Assembly (NCBI RefSeq): GCF_000686905.1
Contig: NZ_JMLW01000013.1
Location: 17,713-81,712, forward strand
Reading direction: 5' to 3'
Length of the DNA stretch: 64,000 nt
DNA from: Marinospirillum insulare DSM 21763
GTDB lineage: Bacteria; Pseudomonadota; Gammaproteobacteria; Pseudomonadales; Halomonadaceae
Under the pieces are notes generated by a model. That model did no database searches, was not told where the DNA came from, and saw nothing but the letters and a program-made list of their open reading frames with translations. Shown piece by piece: positions 10,922 through 21,081 of the stretch (positions are counted from its first letter, which is position 1; each line of letters opens with the position of its first letter). Position numbers and translations under genes: made by a program.

Positions 10922-12766
10922 ATGCTGAACCGTTACCCACTCTGGAAAAACTTGCTGATTCTGTTGGTGATCGGCATAGGGGCAATTTATGCCCTGCCAA
11001 ACCTCTACCCAGAAGATCCAGCCGTACAAATCTCAGGTACACGAGGTTCAATAGAAATCACTAACACTGATTTAAACAGAGCTGAACAAGCACTAGAAAA
11101 AGCTGGTATTAGTGTTCTAGAAGCTAGTTTAGAGGGTAACAGTGGTTTAATTCGCTTGTTAGCAGATGATCAGCAACTGGCAGCCCGTGAGGTTATTCAG
11201 CAGTCTTTGGGTGAGAAATACGTTGTAGCCTTATCTCAGGCTGCAACAACCCCAGAGTGGCTAGTTAATCTAGGTGCGCGAGGTGTAAACCTGGGTTTAG
11301 ATTTACGTGGTGGTGTTCACTTCTTAATGGAGGTGGATATGGATGCAGCGGTTAAGCAGCAGTTAGAAGTCACCGCCAGTGAAATTCGTGCCACGCTACG
11401 CAAAGAAAGGTTACGTTTTCGTAAAGTCGCTGTTGAAGCAGGTCAAATAGAAGTATTGCTAGCCAGTGCCGAAGATTTAGATAAAGCACGCCGACTGTTG
11501 CAAGTAGATAGACAAGATTACACCTTTAATGCAGACGACTCTGGTTTACTGCTTATAACCATGAATGAGCAGGCAATCAGAAACCTAGAAGATTATGCTG
11601 TAGATCAAAACTTAACCACCCTGCGTAATCGTGTGAATGAGCTAGGCGTAGCAGAGCCGTTAGTACAGCGCTCGGGTCGTAATCGCATCGTGGTAGAACT
11701 GCCTGGCGTACAAGATACGGCATCAGCTAAACGTATTTTAGGCGCTACTGCCAATTTAGAATTTCGTTTAGAAGCCAATCGCAACGCTGAAACTTTTGAT
11801 ACAGAAACCTTTGGCTTTCGTGACCAGCCTAACCGTACCGCTGTATTAGAAAGAGACATCATTACCACGGGTAATAATGTAGCTAATGCCAGCGTTGGTT
11901 TTGATGAAAATAACAAGCCGCAAGTGAATATTCGCTTAAATGGTCAGGGTGGCCGTTTTATGTCGGATGCGACCAAAAACAATGTGGGTCGCAGTATGGC
12001 AGTCTTGTTTATCGAGCATAAAACTCGCACACGTATAGTTGAACAAGAAGGTGAGCGTATTGAAGTCCGTGAACCTTATACCGAGCAAGGCATTATTTCT
12101 TTAGCCACTATTCAAAGTCAGTTAGGGTCCAGTTTTCGAATTACAGGTTCTGGCAGCGTGCAAGAAGCTTCCGAGCTTTCCTTATTGTTAAGAGCAGGCG
12201 CCTTAGCCGCACCTATTTACTTTGTTGAAGAGCGTACCATTGGCCCAAGCCTAGGGCAGAAAAATATTGAACAGGGTGTTACCTCTATTCAAATTGGTTT
12301 GGCGCTAGTGGTTATTTTTATGCTGGCTTGGTACCGAGTCTTTGGTATTTTTGCTTGCGTTGCCTTAACCACCAACTTGGTTTTATTGGTTGCGCTACTG
12401 TCAGTCTTAGGTGCAACCCTTACCCTGCCAGGTATTGCAGGTATAGTGCTAACCCTTGGTATGGCGGTGGATGCTAACGTGTTAATTAACGCACGTATAA
12501 AAGAAGAAATGTATCACCGAGGTCTTAGCCCACAAAATGCAATACATTCAGGTTATGAAAAAGCCTTTGCAACTATTTTAGATGCCAATATCACCACCTT
12601 CTTAGTGGCTATTATTCTCTTTTCTATAGGTACAGGGCCAGTTAAGGGCTTTGCTGTTACCCTTTCATTAGGTCTGCTGACCTCCATGTTTACTGCCATT
12701 CTAGTCACCCGTTTAATGGTGAATTGGGTTTATGGTGGTCGCCGCATCGAACGCATCTCGTTATAA
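10922..12766 (+). CDS. secD: Protein translocase subunit SecD
   Basis: With SecF it uses the proton gradient to pull preproteins through SecYEG on the periplasmic side. 614 aa: TM1 (about 8-26), a large periplasmic P1 domain with LGLDLRGGVHFLMEVD, a second periplasmic part with LGATANLEFRL, then five TM helices from about 455 containing LTLGMAVDANVLINARIKEE (TM4, with its Asp). Ends 14 bp before secF. RND-family architecture and length match E. coli SecD. Confidence 0.98.
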   Translation: MLNRYPLWKNLLILLVIGIGAIYALPNLYPEDPAVQISGTRGSIEITNTDLNRAEQALEKAGISVLEASLEGNSGLIRLLADDQQLAAREVIQQSLGEKYVVALSQAATTPEWLVNLGARGVNLGLDLRGGVHFLMEVDMDAAVKQQLEVTASEIRATLRKERLRFRKVAVEAGQIEVLLASAEDLDKARRLLQVDRQDYTFNADDSGLLLITMNEQAIRNLEDYAVDQNLTTLRNRVNELGVAEPLVQRSGRNRIVVELPGVQDTASAKRILGATANLEFRLEANRNAETFDTETFGFRDQPNRTAVLERDIITTGNNVANASVGFDENNKPQVNIRLNGQGGRFMSDATKNNVGRSMAVLFIEHKTRTRIVEQEGERIEVREPYTEQGIISLATIQSQLGSSFRITGSGSVQEASELSLLLRAGALAAPIYFVEERTIGPSLGQKNIEQGVTSIQIGLALVVIFMLAWYRVFGIFACVALTTNLVLLVALLSVLGATLTLPGIAGIVLTLGMAVDANVLINARIKEEMYHRGLSPQNAIHSGYEKAFATILDANITTFLVAIILFSIGTGPVKGFAVTLSLGLLTSMFTAILVTRLMVNWVYGGRRIERISL

Positions 12767-12780
12767 GGCAGGAACTAAGC

Positions 12781-13725
12781 ATGACTAATAATTTGAGTTC
12801 CAAACTCTTAAATATAAACATTAACTTTATGAAGCTGCGCTATCTAGCTTTTGGTTTATCAGCGGTATTGCTGCTGGTTTCCATTGGCTCTTTAGCTACC
12901 CAAGGTTTACGCCTAGGCCTAGATTTTACTGGTGGCACGCTAGTGGAGCTTCACTACACCAATTCTCCAAACCTAGAAGAAGTGCGGGGTCAGCTAGAAA
13001 CCGCTGGCTACGAACAGTTTGTAGTGCAAAACTTCGGTAGCTCCCACGATGTGTTGATTCGCCTTAACCAAGGTTTCTCGCCAGAAGTGGGTGAGCAAGT
13101 ACGTAGCCTGCTCGACACACAAAATGCAGACAAGGTTGAGCTAACTCGTGCAGAGTTTGTCGGTGCGCAGGTAGGTGATGAACTGCGTGACCAAGGCGGG
13201 TTAGGAATGCTGGTCGCTATGCTCTGCATTATGGTTTATGTAGCCTTTCGCTTTCAGTATAAGTTTGCAGTAGGTTCTGTGCTGGCGCTAGTGCATGACG
13301 TTATTATCCTGCTAGGCTTCTTCTCTGTGTTTCGTATCGACTTTGACTTAACTGTACTAGCTGCTTTATTAGCTGTGGTGGGTTATTCCATTAACGACAC
13401 CATAGTTGTTTATGATCGTATTCGTGAAAACTTTCGTAAAATACGTGAAGGTACAGTCAGTGAGCTAATTAACTTATCTATTAACCAAACACTCATTCGC
13501 ACCACCATTACCTCCATAACCACCTTGTTAGTAGTGGTAACCCTATTTTTATTGGGTGGTGAAATGATTCACAACTTCGCACTGGCTTTAATGGTAGGCA
13601 TTTTAGTGGGTACCTATTCTTCAATTTATATAGCAGGTACTTTGCTGCTAAGCATGAAAGTATCCAGAGAAGATTTAGCTATTCCAATTAAAGAAGGTGT
13701 ATTAGAAGAAGATGGTCGCCCTTAA
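12781..13725 (+). CDS. secF: Protein translocase subunit SecF
   Basis: Partner of SecD. The ATG at 12781 has an AGGA-type ribosome site and gives 314 aa, close to E. coli's 323; the frame is open further back into secD but that would add an unlikely tail. TM1 lies at about 20-38, followed by GLDFTGGTLVELHY (periplasmic domain) and TM2-6 from about 140, with VVGYSINDTIVVYDRIRENFR, the conserved TM4 region. Last gene of the yajC-secDF run. Confidence 0.97.
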   Translation: MTNNLSSKLLNININFMKLRYLAFGLSAVLLLVSIGSLATQGLRLGLDFTGGTLVELHYTNSPNLEEVRGQLETAGYEQFVVQNFGSSHDVLIRLNQGFSPEVGEQVRSLLDTQNADKVELTRAEFVGAQVGDELRDQGGLGMLVAMLCIMVYVAFRFQYKFAVGSVLALVHDVIILLGFFSVFRIDFDLTVLAALLAVVGYSINDTIVVYDRIRENFRKIREGTVSELINLSINQTLIRTTITSITTLLVVVTLFLLGGEMIHNFALALMVGILVGTYSSIYIAGTLLLSMKVSREDLAIPIKEGVLEEDGRP

Positions 13726-13766
13726 ATAACAATAATCAGGTTAACTACCTAACGGAGAAACTAACA

Positions 13767-14741
13767 ATGTTAACTCTACCTAAAAAAGCCCTAACACTTG
13801 CAGCGGCTTTCACTCTAGCTGCAACCAGCAGCTTAGCTATGGCTGCTGATACTAAATCGGTGGCTATTACTGCAATAGTAGAGCACCCAGCTTTAGATGC
13901 GGTAAGAGATGGCGTATTAGATGCCCTTAACGATGCAGGTTATACCCAAGGCAAAAACTTAGAGTGGCAATACCAGAGCGCTCAAGGTAATACAGGTACA
14001 GCAGCACAAATAGCACGCAAATTTATTGGTGATAAACCCGATGCGCTGGTTGCTATAGCTACGCCATCAGCACAAGCAGCAGTAGCAGGTACTAAGCGTA
14101 TTCCTATTGTTTTCTCAGCAGTAACTGACCCAGTTGAAGCGCAGCTAGTACCTTCTTGGGAAGCCAGTGGCACCAACGTAACAGGTGTGTCTGACTTACT
14201 TGAGCTAGATAAACAAATTGAGCTAATTAAACAGCTAGTGCCTAATGCCAAAAAAGTGGGCATGGTCTATAACCCAGGTGAAGCTAATTCTGTTGTGGTA
14301 GTAGAAGCTTTTAAAAAGATACTGCCAAACTATGGCATGGAACTAGTTGAAGCGGCTGCACCACGTACTGTAGACGTAGGCTCTGCTGCACGTAGCCTAG
14401 TTGGTAAAGTTGATGTTATTTACACCAATACCGACAATAACGTGGTTTCTGCTTATGAAGCCCTAGTTAAGGTAGGTAATGACAGAAAAATACCCTTGGT
14501 GGCTTCCGATACAGACAGTGTTAAGCGTGGTGCGATTGCTGCTTTAGGAATGGACTACCGTGATCTAGGTCGCCAAACTGGACGTATGGTGGTTAGAATT
14601 TTAGAAGGTGAAGACCCAGGCAAAATTAAGCCTGAAACCAGCAGCAACCTACAGCTTTTCTTGAATGAAAGTGCAGCTAAAAAACAAGGCGTTACTCTAT
14701 CTAAAGAGTTGCTAAAAACTGCTACTGAAATTATCCGTTAA
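13767..14741 (+). CDS. ABC transporter substrate-binding protein, PF04392 (TrpX-like) family
   Basis: 324 aa with a cleavable signal peptide (about 1-27, ending in LAMA-AD). The mature part has the two-lobe periplasmic-binding fold of the ABC_sub_bind family: VEHPALDAVRDGVLDAL, AIATPSAQAAV, VFSAVTDPVEAQLV, VGMVYNPGEANSV and IYTNTDNNVVSA. Some members of this family are tied to tryptophan uptake in Firmicutes; the substrate here is unknown. A good GGAG ribosome site is present. First gene of a three-gene importer, separated from the permease by a hairpin. Confidence 0.88.
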   Translation: MLTLPKKALTLAAAFTLAATSSLAMAADTKSVAITAIVEHPALDAVRDGVLDALNDAGYTQGKNLEWQYQSAQGNTGTAAQIARKFIGDKPDALVAIATPSAQAAVAGTKRIPIVFSAVTDPVEAQLVPSWEASGTNVTGVSDLLELDKQIELIKQLVPNAKKVGMVYNPGEANSVVVVEAFKKILPNYGMELVEAAAPRTVDVGSAARSLVGKVDVIYTNTDNNVVSAYEALVKVGNDRKIPLVASDTDSVKRGAIAALGMDYRDLGRQTGRMVVRILEGEDPGKIKPETSSNLQLFLNESAAKKQGVTLSKELLKTATEIIR

Positions 14742-14745
14742 TCTA

Positions 14746-14787
14746 AAAATACCTACCGTGCTTAAATTAAGCCGGTAGGTATTTTAT
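14746..14787 (+). terminator. Hairpin (attenuating terminator) between binding-protein and permease genes
   Basis: A 13-bp perfect stem pairs 14746-14758 with 14773-14785 (core TACCTACCG/CGGTAGGTA). The loop is itself self-complementary (GCTTAA/TTAAGC). Only a short T-rich tail follows, so partial termination or 3'-end protection is likely. That would give more binding protein than permease and ATPase. Confidence 0.7.
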
Positions 14788-14807
14788 TACCCCCTCTGGT
14801 TTAGCCC

Positions 14808-15698
14808 ATGTCCCTGTTTTCCTTGTTTGGCGCACTTGAAATTGGTCTTATTTTTGGACTAGTCGCACTTGGCGTTTTTATCTCTTTTCGTTTATTAAAA
14901 TTCCCAGATTTAACCGTAGATGGCAGCTTTCCCTTGGGTGGTGCAGTTGGTGCGGTATGTATTGCGGGCGGCATGGACCCTTTTCTAGCCACTGTACTAG
15001 CTATGCTGGCAGGTGCAGTGGCTGGTGTATTTACTGCCTTATTAAACGTACATTTAAAAATTATGGATCTGCTCGCCAGTATCCTAATGATGATAGCGCT
15101 CTATTCTATTAACCTAAGAATAATGGGTCGACCTAATGTACCTTTAATTATGGAGCCCACAGTATTCAGTATTTTAGAAGTTAGCTGGATAGACGATTAT
15201 GTAATGCGACCGCTTATTTTAATAGTGGTCGTTATTCTTGTTAAGCTGTTATTAGATGCCTATTTTGCAACCCAGCAGGGTTTATCAATTCGTGCGACGG
15301 GTTCTAATCCACGCATGGCTCGTGCCCAAGGTGTAAATACAGGCGGTATGATTATTTTAGGTATGGCCATATCTAATGGACTAGTCGGTTTAGCCGGTGC
15401 GCTTTTTGCACAAACTCAAGGTGGTGCGGATATATCTATGGGCATAGGTACCATTGTTATAGGTTTGGCAGCGGTAATAGTCGGTGAAAGCATTTTGCCA
15501 GCGCGTAAAATGTACCTACTTACCCTAGCCGTTATTTTAGGTGCAGTGGTTTATCGCTTCTTTATTGCCTTGGCATTAAACAGTGATTTTATTGGTTTGA
15601 AAGCGCAAGACTTGAACCTAGTTACCGCTTTACTGGTTGTATTCGCGCTAGTTATTCCGTTAATTAAAAAACGCTTATCACGTCCTAAGAGGCTTTAA
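14808..15698 (+). CDS. ABC transporter permease (BPD_transp_2 / LivH-like)
   Basis: 296 aa inner-membrane protein with about eight or nine hydrophobic segments. FPDLTVDGSFPLGGA near residue 30 and GAVAGVFTALLN are typical of the permease family that accompanies PF04392 binding proteins. ALYSINLRIMGRPN and ATGSNPRMARAQGVN mark the cytoplasmic coupling loops. No clear Shine-Dalgarno precedes the ATG. Two bases separate its stop from the ATPase gene. The substrate is unknown. Confidence 0.88.
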   Translation: MSLFSLFGALEIGLIFGLVALGVFISFRLLKFPDLTVDGSFPLGGAVGAVCIAGGMDPFLATVLAMLAGAVAGVFTALLNVHLKIMDLLASILMMIALYSINLRIMGRPNVPLIMEPTVFSILEVSWIDDYVMRPLILIVVVILVKLLLDAYFATQQGLSIRATGSNPRMARAQGVNTGGMIILGMAISNGLVGLAGALFAQTQGGADISMGIGTIVIGLAAVIVGESILPARKMYLLTLAVILGAVVYRFFIALALNSDFIGLKAQDLNLVTALLVVFALVIPLIKKRLSRPKRL

Positions 15699-15700
15699 TT

Positions 15701-16495
15701 ATGCTTAAAGCATCGAACCTTAATATAACCTTTAATGCCGGCACCCCCATAGAAACCCGTGCTCTACAAGGTTTGTCGGTTACCATTCCTTCGGGTCAAT
15801 TTGTTACGGTTATAGGTACTAATGGAGCAGGTAAATCTACCCTATTAAATGCTGTTTCTGGCGACCTAGACGTAGATAGCGGCAGCATTTTAATTGATGA
15901 AACAGAAGTGGCTAATCAGCCAGTATGGAAGCGAGCAGGTTTAGTTGCTCGCGTTTTTCAAGACCCTATGGCAGGTACTTGTGAAGATTTAACCATTGAA
16001 GAAAATATGGCGCTAGCCCAACAAAGAGGTAACCGCCGAGGTTTAAGCTGGGCTGTTAAAGCCTCCCAAAGAGACTATTACCAAGAACAGCTAGCCCGTT
16101 TAAACTTAGGCTTAGAAAACCGCTTAACCGACCGTATAGGTTTACTATCAGGTGGGCAGCGCCAAGCAGTCAGCTTGTTAATGGCAGCCTTGCAACCTTC
16201 ACGTATTTTATTGCTTGATGAGCACACCGCAGCACTTGACCCCCGCACCGCAGATTTTGTACTAGAACTCACCAACACCCTAGTCACAGAAAAACAACTC
16301 ACCACCATGATGGTGACCCACAGCATGCGTCAAGCCCTAGATATAGGTGACCGCACCCTGATGCTCCACCAAGGTAAGGTAGTGCTAGACGTTGCAGGTG
16401 AAGAACGCAAAGGTATGCAGATAACCGACCTACTAGCCATGTTTGAGCAGGTAAGAGGCGAAGAAGTAACCGATGATGCTTTGTTGTTGGGTTAA
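15701..16495 (+). CDS. ABC transporter ATP-binding protein
   Basis: 264 aa cytoplasmic ATPase of the importer encoded just upstream. Walker A GTNGAGKST (about residues 38-46), Q-loop VFQDPM, signature LLSGGQRQAVS, Walker B ILLLDEHTAALD and switch His in MVTHSMRQAL. The D-loop and Walker B read DEHTAALD rather than the common DEPTAALD, as is frequent in this subfamily. Followed after 14 bp by cobB, so all five genes 13767-17715 may form one transcript. Confidence 0.92.
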   Translation: MLKASNLNITFNAGTPIETRALQGLSVTIPSGQFVTVIGTNGAGKSTLLNAVSGDLDVDSGSILIDETEVANQPVWKRAGLVARVFQDPMAGTCEDLTIEENMALAQQRGNRRGLSWAVKASQRDYYQEQLARLNLGLENRLTDRIGLLSGGQRQAVSLLMAALQPSRILLLDEHTAALDPRTADFVLELTNTLVTEKQLTTMMVTHSMRQALDIGDRTLMLHQGKVVLDVAGEERKGMQITDLLAMFEQVRGEEVTDDALLLG

Positions 16496-16509
16496 AAATT
16501 AGGGAAGTT

Positions 16510-17223
16510 ATGACTCTTAAATATAAAAATATTGTGGTACTAACCGGTGCAGGTATATCTGCCGATTCGGGTATTAGCACCTTTAGAGGCCAAGATGGCT
16601 TGTGGGAAAATCATCGCATTCAAGATGTAGCTAGCCCGGAAGGCTTTGCAGAAAATCCTGAGCTAGTGCTAAGTTTTTATAATCTACGTCGTGAACAGCT
16701 GTTAGATTCTGAGCTAAAACCTAACCCTGGGCATTATGCCTTAGCAGAAGTAGAGCTAGCTTGTTTAGCTGCGGGTGGGCAATTTACTTTAATTAGCCAG
16801 AATGTCGATAACTTACACCAAAGGGCTGGCAGCCAGCGTTTAATTAGTATGCATGGCCAACTGCAAAGTGCTTTATGCCCTGCTAGTGGTCAAGCCATTG
16901 ACTGGACTGGTCCGCTTAACTTAGGCGACAAGTGCAACTGTTGTCAGCCAAGTAACCAGCTGCGCCCTGATATCGTTTGGTTTGGTGAAGTGCCTTATTA
17001 CATGGGTGAATGCATGGAAGCTTTAGAGAATGCAGACTTGTTTGTCGCCATAGGTACCTCCGGTCAGGTGTATCCTGCCGCAGGCTTTGTTGATGCAGCT
17101 AATGCAGCAGGGGCGAGAACTGTCGAATTGAATTTAGAAAAAACCAGCCATGACTTTGATGAAGCAATTGAAGGCAGTGCTGCTGAAGTAGTTCCTGATT
17201 TTTTTGAAAACTTATTAGCCTAA
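16510..17223 (+). CDS. cobB: NAD-dependent protein deacylase, sirtuin CobB
   Basis: Removes acetyl and succinyl groups from lysines using NAD+. 237 aa. GAGISADSGISTFRG (NAD site), FYNLRREQL carrying the Y-x-x-R motif of class III desuccinylating sirtuins, QNVDNLHQRAGS, catalytic His in SMHGQL, and the zinc cysteines in LCPASGQ and KCNCC, arranged as in E. coli CobB. GTSGQVYPAAGF and VELNLE close the Rossmann fold. Ribosome site GGGAAG. Its place behind an ABC importer has no obvious functional logic. Confidence 0.95.
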   Translation: MTLKYKNIVVLTGAGISADSGISTFRGQDGLWENHRIQDVASPEGFAENPELVLSFYNLRREQLLDSELKPNPGHYALAEVELACLAAGGQFTLISQNVDNLHQRAGSQRLISMHGQLQSALCPASGQAIDWTGPLNLGDKCNCCQPSNQLRPDIVWFGEVPYYMGECMEALENADLFVAIGTSGQVYPAAGFVDAANAAGARTVELNLEKTSHDFDEAIEGSAAEVVPDFFENLLA

Positions 17224-17232
17224 GAGGCAAGT

Positions 17233-17715
17233 ATGCAACCTAATGCACCAACCCTAACCATGAGTATTTTAATGACACCAGACAAGGCAAACTTTTCTGG
17301 AAACGTCCACGGTGGCACACTATTAAAGTACCTAGATGAAGTTGCCTATGCCTGCGCTAGCCGTTATGCAGGTTGCTATGTCGTTACTCTATCGGTGGAT
17401 CAAGTAACCTTTCGCCAGCCAGTGCATGTAGGTGAGCTAGTTACCTTCTTAGCTTCGGTTAACTACACAGGCCGCACCTCCATGGAAATAGGCATTAAAG
17501 TCATTACCGAAGACATCCATCAAAAAATGGTTAGGCATACTAATAGCTGCTTTTTTACTATGGTTGCTGTAGACGATAAGGGTAAGCCAGTTGAAGTGCC
17601 TAAATTAGACCCTAAAACAGATGACGAAATAAGACGCTTCTCCAACGCTGAAGTTCGTCGAACCATTCGCCAAGAACTTAATGAACGTTATGAAGCGCTT
17701 ATACAAAAAGACTAA
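17233..17715 (+). CDS. Acyl-CoA thioesterase, hotdog fold
   Basis: 160 aa, YciA/BACH-type acyl-CoA hydrolase. NFSGNVHGGTLLKYLDEVAYACA contains the N-x-H-G-G-x-L and D residues of the active site, VDQVTFRQPVHVGELV the second hotdog strand, and YTGRTSMEIGIKV the third. A C-terminal charged helix (about 130-158) is longer than in E. coli YciA. GAGG precedes the ATG. It ends 4 bp into the convergent frdD gene. Confidence 0.9.
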   Translation: MQPNAPTLTMSILMTPDKANFSGNVHGGTLLKYLDEVAYACASRYAGCYVVTLSVDQVTFRQPVHVGELVTFLASVNYTGRTSMEIGIKVITEDIHQKMVRHTNSCFFTMVAVDDKGKPVEVPKLDPKTDDEIRRFSNAEVRRTIRQELNERYEALIQKD

Positions 17716-18071
17716 CTGCCAATTACCCAAATAAGCAGGCTGGTGGCACTAAGCAAGCCTGCAAAGCCCATGGTTAGCCATTTTATTAGTGTTTTTTGCT
17801 GAAACTTTACGTCGTAGAGTGCATGGCGTATGCGGTGCAAGCTATGAAAGGCTGGGAAAATAATGACTGCGCCAATAAAGATTAACCCCCAAAAGCCAAA
17901 AAACCACTGGCTAGCTTGCTTGTAGTCTAAAATAACTAGCTCAAGCGGTAGTAGCAGTCCATAAAATAAAATAATGCTGGGCAGGAAAACTGCAAAGCAA
18001 ACTCCACCAGCACTGAATAAGCCCCACCAAATGGGTTCGTCACTGCGTTTTAATTGTTTATTCTGCTGCAT
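17712..18071 (-). CDS. frdD: Fumarate reductase membrane anchor subunit D
   Basis: 119 aa with three hydrophobic helices (about 20-42, 55-80, 97-117), matching the FrdD anchor. Identified by position as last gene of frdABCD, by EPIWWGLFSAGGVCFA near the N-terminus and by HRIRHALYDVK, which resembles the FrdD loop before helix III. With FrdC it binds menaquinol. The 3' end overlaps the thioesterase stop by 4 bp. Confidence 0.93.
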   Translation of the reverse strand: MQQNKQLKRSDEPIWWGLFSAGGVCFAVFLPSIILFYGLLLPLELVILDYKQASQWFFGFWGLIFIGAVIIFPAFHSLHRIRHALYDVKFQQKTLIKWLTMGFAGLLSATSLLIWVIGS

Positions 18072-18074
18072 TTT

Positions 18075-18452
18075 TTATCCCCAAAATAACCAAGCCACTA
18101 AAGCAAAAACTGCCAATACACCTGCCCATTGGCCAGCAACTAATGCTGGAGCTGAAACTTTTTTACCGCCAAACTCTAATGGCATAACCCGTGGAAAAAG
18201 CTGAAAAAACGTCCAGGCATGAAACAAGCTAGCAAGCAAAGCGAGGGTATTAATCAGCATAACTAAAGGGTTTTGCATGACAGCTAGCCAAAGGTACCAA
18301 GCTTCAGCGCCTTGGCTAAGCGAATAAAGCCCTTTCACCAAACAAAGCAAGAAAAACAACAAGGGCAAAACAGTGAGTTCACGCAGCATATAAACTTTAA
18401 ATGCAGTGTTTTTTAGCCACCAAGTGCGCGTAAGGGTAGGACGATAACTCAT
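18075..18452 (-). CDS. frdC: Fumarate reductase membrane anchor subunit C
   Basis: 125 aa with three hydrophobic helices. The N-terminus reads [13 protein letters not shown] and the next helix begins [14 protein letters not shown]; both are close to the FrdC consensus, including the Arg/Glu quinol-site region. [23 protein letters not shown] holds the His of helix II. The start overlaps the frdB stop by 4 bp (translational coupling), and frdD begins 3 bp downstream. Confidence 0.95.
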   Translation of the reverse strand: MSYRPTLTRTWWLKNTAFKVYMLRELTVLPLLFFLLCLVKGLYSLSQGAEAWYLWLAVMQNPLVMLINTLALLASLFHAWTFFQLFPRVMPLEFGGKKVSAPALVAGQWAGVLAVFALVAWLFWG

Positions 18453-19186
18453 GAACGACCTCCTAAAAGGCTGAAAATTAAATCAGTAGCTGAAGTCACT
18501 TTAGACTGGTTCACCGCTGCTGCTGGATCAACACTTTTAGGGCAAACTTCAGAACAATAACCCACAAAAGTACAACTCCAAGCGCCTTCTTCTGAATTAA
18601 TCATTGGCATACGCTCTGCTTGGCCAGCATCACGGTTATCTAGGTTATAGCGGTGTGCCAGGGTAAGCGCTGCTGGGCCAATAAACTCAGGGTTTAAACC
18701 AAATTGTGGACAAGCGGAATAGCACAGGCCGCAGTTAATACAGGAAGAAAACTGCTGGTATTTATCTAGCTGACGTGGAGTTTGGTTATGAGGATCAAAA
18801 CTTTGTACGCTTTCTTTAGAGTCTTTACTGATTAGATAAGGCTTAACGGCTTCTAAATGCGTAAGGAAGGATTCCATATCAATAATAAGGTCGCGCTCTA
18901 CAGGAAAGTGCGCCATAGGCTCAATTAACATGCCCGTTTGCACATAGTCACGCAAAAACACATTGCAGCCCAGCATAGGTTTGCCATTCAGCATAATGCC
19001 GCAAGAACCACAAATAGCCATGCGGCAAGACCAGCGGTAGCTAAGCGTTGGGTCTAACTCTTCCTTTATATAAGTTAAAGCATCCAGTACCGAAGTGCTG
19101 GTGTCGTAGGGCACAGTGTAGCTTTGGTTAAACGGCTCGCTAGATTGCTCTGGTAAATAGCGCTGAATGGTTACTTCTAATTCCAT
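18449..19186 (-). CDS. frdB: Fumarate reductase iron-sulfur subunit
   Basis: 245 aa. The N-terminal plant-type ferredoxin domain has the 2Fe-2S ligands in [18 protein letters not shown] plus the later Cys of MLGC. The C-terminal domain has [12 protein letters not shown] and [12 protein letters not shown] for the 4Fe-4S and 3Fe-4S clusters, ending in KSVDP. It passes electrons from the FrdCD quinol site to FrdA flavin. The start codon overlaps the frdA stop by 1 bp. Confidence 0.97.
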   Translation of the reverse strand: MELEVTIQRYLPEQSSEPFNQSYTVPYDTSTSVLDALTYIKEELDPTLSYRWSCRMAICGSCGIMLNGKPMLGCNVFLRDYVQTGMLIEPMAHFPVERDLIIDMESFLTHLEAVKPYLISKDSKESVQSFDPHNQTPRQLDKYQQFSSCINCGLCYSACPQFGLNPEFIGPAALTLAHRYNLDNRDAGQAERMPMINSEEGAWSCTFVGYCSEVCPKSVDPAAAVNQSKVTSATDLIFSLLGGRS

Positions 19187-20973
19187 TATTTAGCTCCTTT
19201 TGCAGCTTCGCCAGATTTTGCAGCATCACCATAAGCACGTTCAGCAGGGGGTAAAATTGAAGTATCCACCGCTTGCCACTCTAAACGCGCCGCTTCTTTT
19301 CCTTGGTAATAAACCAAACTATGTTGTAAAAAATCTTGGTCATTTCGGCTGGTACAGCCTTCATCTAAACGCTGATGTGCGCCTCGTGATTCCTTACGCT
19401 CTAACGCACCTAAGCAAGTTGCTTCGGCAATATCTAAACCAAAGCCTACCTCTAGGCACATAAAAAACTCTGTGTTGTAAACTTTGCTTTTATCTTGAAT
19501 ATGCACACTTTGGTAGCGTTTTCTTAATTCACGAATCGTCTGCAAAGTTTCTTCCATGCCAGCTTGGGTGCGGTAAATACCGCAACCTTCCTCCATGGTT
19601 TTAAGCAGCTCTTTTTTAATCTCAACCCAAGATTCACCACTGGTGCGGTCATTAAGAGTTGCCAGTTGTTTTTGCACTAGCTTGGCTTGTTCTTGCAAGG
19701 TCGGCAAAGCAGCAAAGTCTTTGTTATCGGCATTTTCAGCCGCTTGTTCACCCGCTAAGCGACCAAAAACTAACAGCTCAGTCAGTGAGTTAGAACCTAA
19801 ACGATTTGCTCCATGTAAACCAACCGATGCACATTCGCCAGCAGCGTATAAACCTTTAATGCTGGTTTCACTCTTGGCATCGGTCATTATGCCGCCCATA
19901 GTATAATGAACCGCAGGACGTACAGGAATTGGCTCTTTGGCAGGGTCGATATTGACAAAGGCTTTAGCTAATTCACTAATAAAGGGTAGGCGCTCCTGCA
20001 GATACTTTTCACCCAAATGGCGTAAGTCTAAATACACCACATCACTGTCACCGTATTTACCCGTGCGCCCAGCTTGCTGTTCTTGCCAAAAAGCTTGCGA
20101 AAGTTTATCGCGTGGGCCTAATTCCATGTATTTGTTTTCAGGTTTACCTAAAGGTGTTTCAGGCCCTAAGCCATAGTCTTGCAAGTAGCGATAACCATCT
20201 TTGTTAACCATAATACCGCCTTCACCACGGGAAGCTTCGGTAATTAAAATACCTGAGCCGGGTAAGCCAGTGGGGTGGTATTGCACAAACTCCATATCCC
20301 TTAAAGCAACACCCTTGCGGTAAGCTAGGGCCATGCCATCACCGGTAACTATGCCGCCATTGGTATTAAAACGGAATAAACGCCCAGCACCCCCGGTTGC
20401 TAAAATAACCGATTTAGCTCTAAGTAGGTGAAGTTCCCCTGTTGCCACTTCTATGGCTATAACTCCAGCCACAGCTGCATCAACCACCAATAAATCGAGA
20501 ACAAAAAATTCATCTAAACGCTGAATTTGCGAATACTTTAAAGAAGTTTGGTAAAGAGTATGCAGCATGTGGAAGCCAGTTTTATCGGCAGCAAACCAAG
20601 TGCGCTCAACCTTCATACCACCAAAACGCCTAACCTGAATTGTGCCATCTTCTTTACGGCTCCAAGGGCAACCCCAATGCTCCATCTGCACCAGTTCTTG
20701 ATAAGCATGACGAACAAAATAATCCACCACCCCTTGCTCTGCTAACCAATCACTGCCCATCACTGTGTCTTCAATATGCGCCTGAAAACTGTCTTTCTCT
20801 AGCGTAACGGCTGCTGCACCGCCTTCGGCAGCAACTGTATGCGAGCGCATAGGATAAACTTTAGAAACCAAGCCTATGTTTAAGTGGGGGGATTTTTCAG
20901 CTGCAGCAATACTGGCACGTAAGCCTGCACCACCACCGCCAACAACTAAAATATCAAAATCAGACTGTTGCAT
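19186..20973 (-). CDS. frdA: Fumarate reductase flavoprotein subunit
   Basis: 595 aa, reduces fumarate to succinate in anaerobic respiration. [17 protein letters not shown] binds [17 protein letters not shown] contains the His for covalent [26 protein letters not shown] and the active-site Arg/His region [12 protein letters not shown] follow, and [19 protein letters not shown] is the second FAD contact. AAGGA before the ATG. It leads a tightly packed frdABCD operon; the full FrdABCD set rather than SdhCDAB indicates fumarate respiration. No convincing FNR site was seen in the 108 bp before it. Confidence 0.98.
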   Translation of the reverse strand: MQQSDFDILVVGGGGAGLRASIAAAEKSPHLNIGLVSKVYPMRSHTVAAEGGAAAVTLEKDSFQAHIEDTVMGSDWLAEQGVVDYFVRHAYQELVQMEHWGCPWSRKEDGTIQVRRFGGMKVERTWFAADKTGFHMLHTLYQTSLKYSQIQRLDEFFVLDLLVVDAAVAGVIAIEVATGELHLLRAKSVILATGGAGRLFRFNTNGGIVTGDGMALAYRKGVALRDMEFVQYHPTGLPGSGILITEASRGEGGIMVNKDGYRYLQDYGLGPETPLGKPENKYMELGPRDKLSQAFWQEQQAGRTGKYGDSDVVYLDLRHLGEKYLQERLPFISELAKAFVNIDPAKEPIPVRPAVHYTMGGIMTDAKSETSIKGLYAAGECASVGLHGANRLGSNSLTELLVFGRLAGEQAAENADNKDFAALPTLQEQAKLVQKQLATLNDRTSGESWVEIKKELLKTMEEGCGIYRTQAGMEETLQTIRELRKRYQSVHIQDKSKVYNTEFFMCLEVGFGLDIAEATCLGALERKESRGAHQRLDEGCTSRNDQDFLQHSLVYYQGKEAARLEWQAVDTSILPPAERAYGDAAKSGEAAKGAK

Positions 20974-21081
20974 TGCACATCCTTGAAATGGTTTTAATAG
21001 GTTAATACTACCCTGAATTTTTGTTCACAACCAAACGTGCTATAAAGCTTAAACTTTTTTACATTACAGCTGAAGGTGGTT

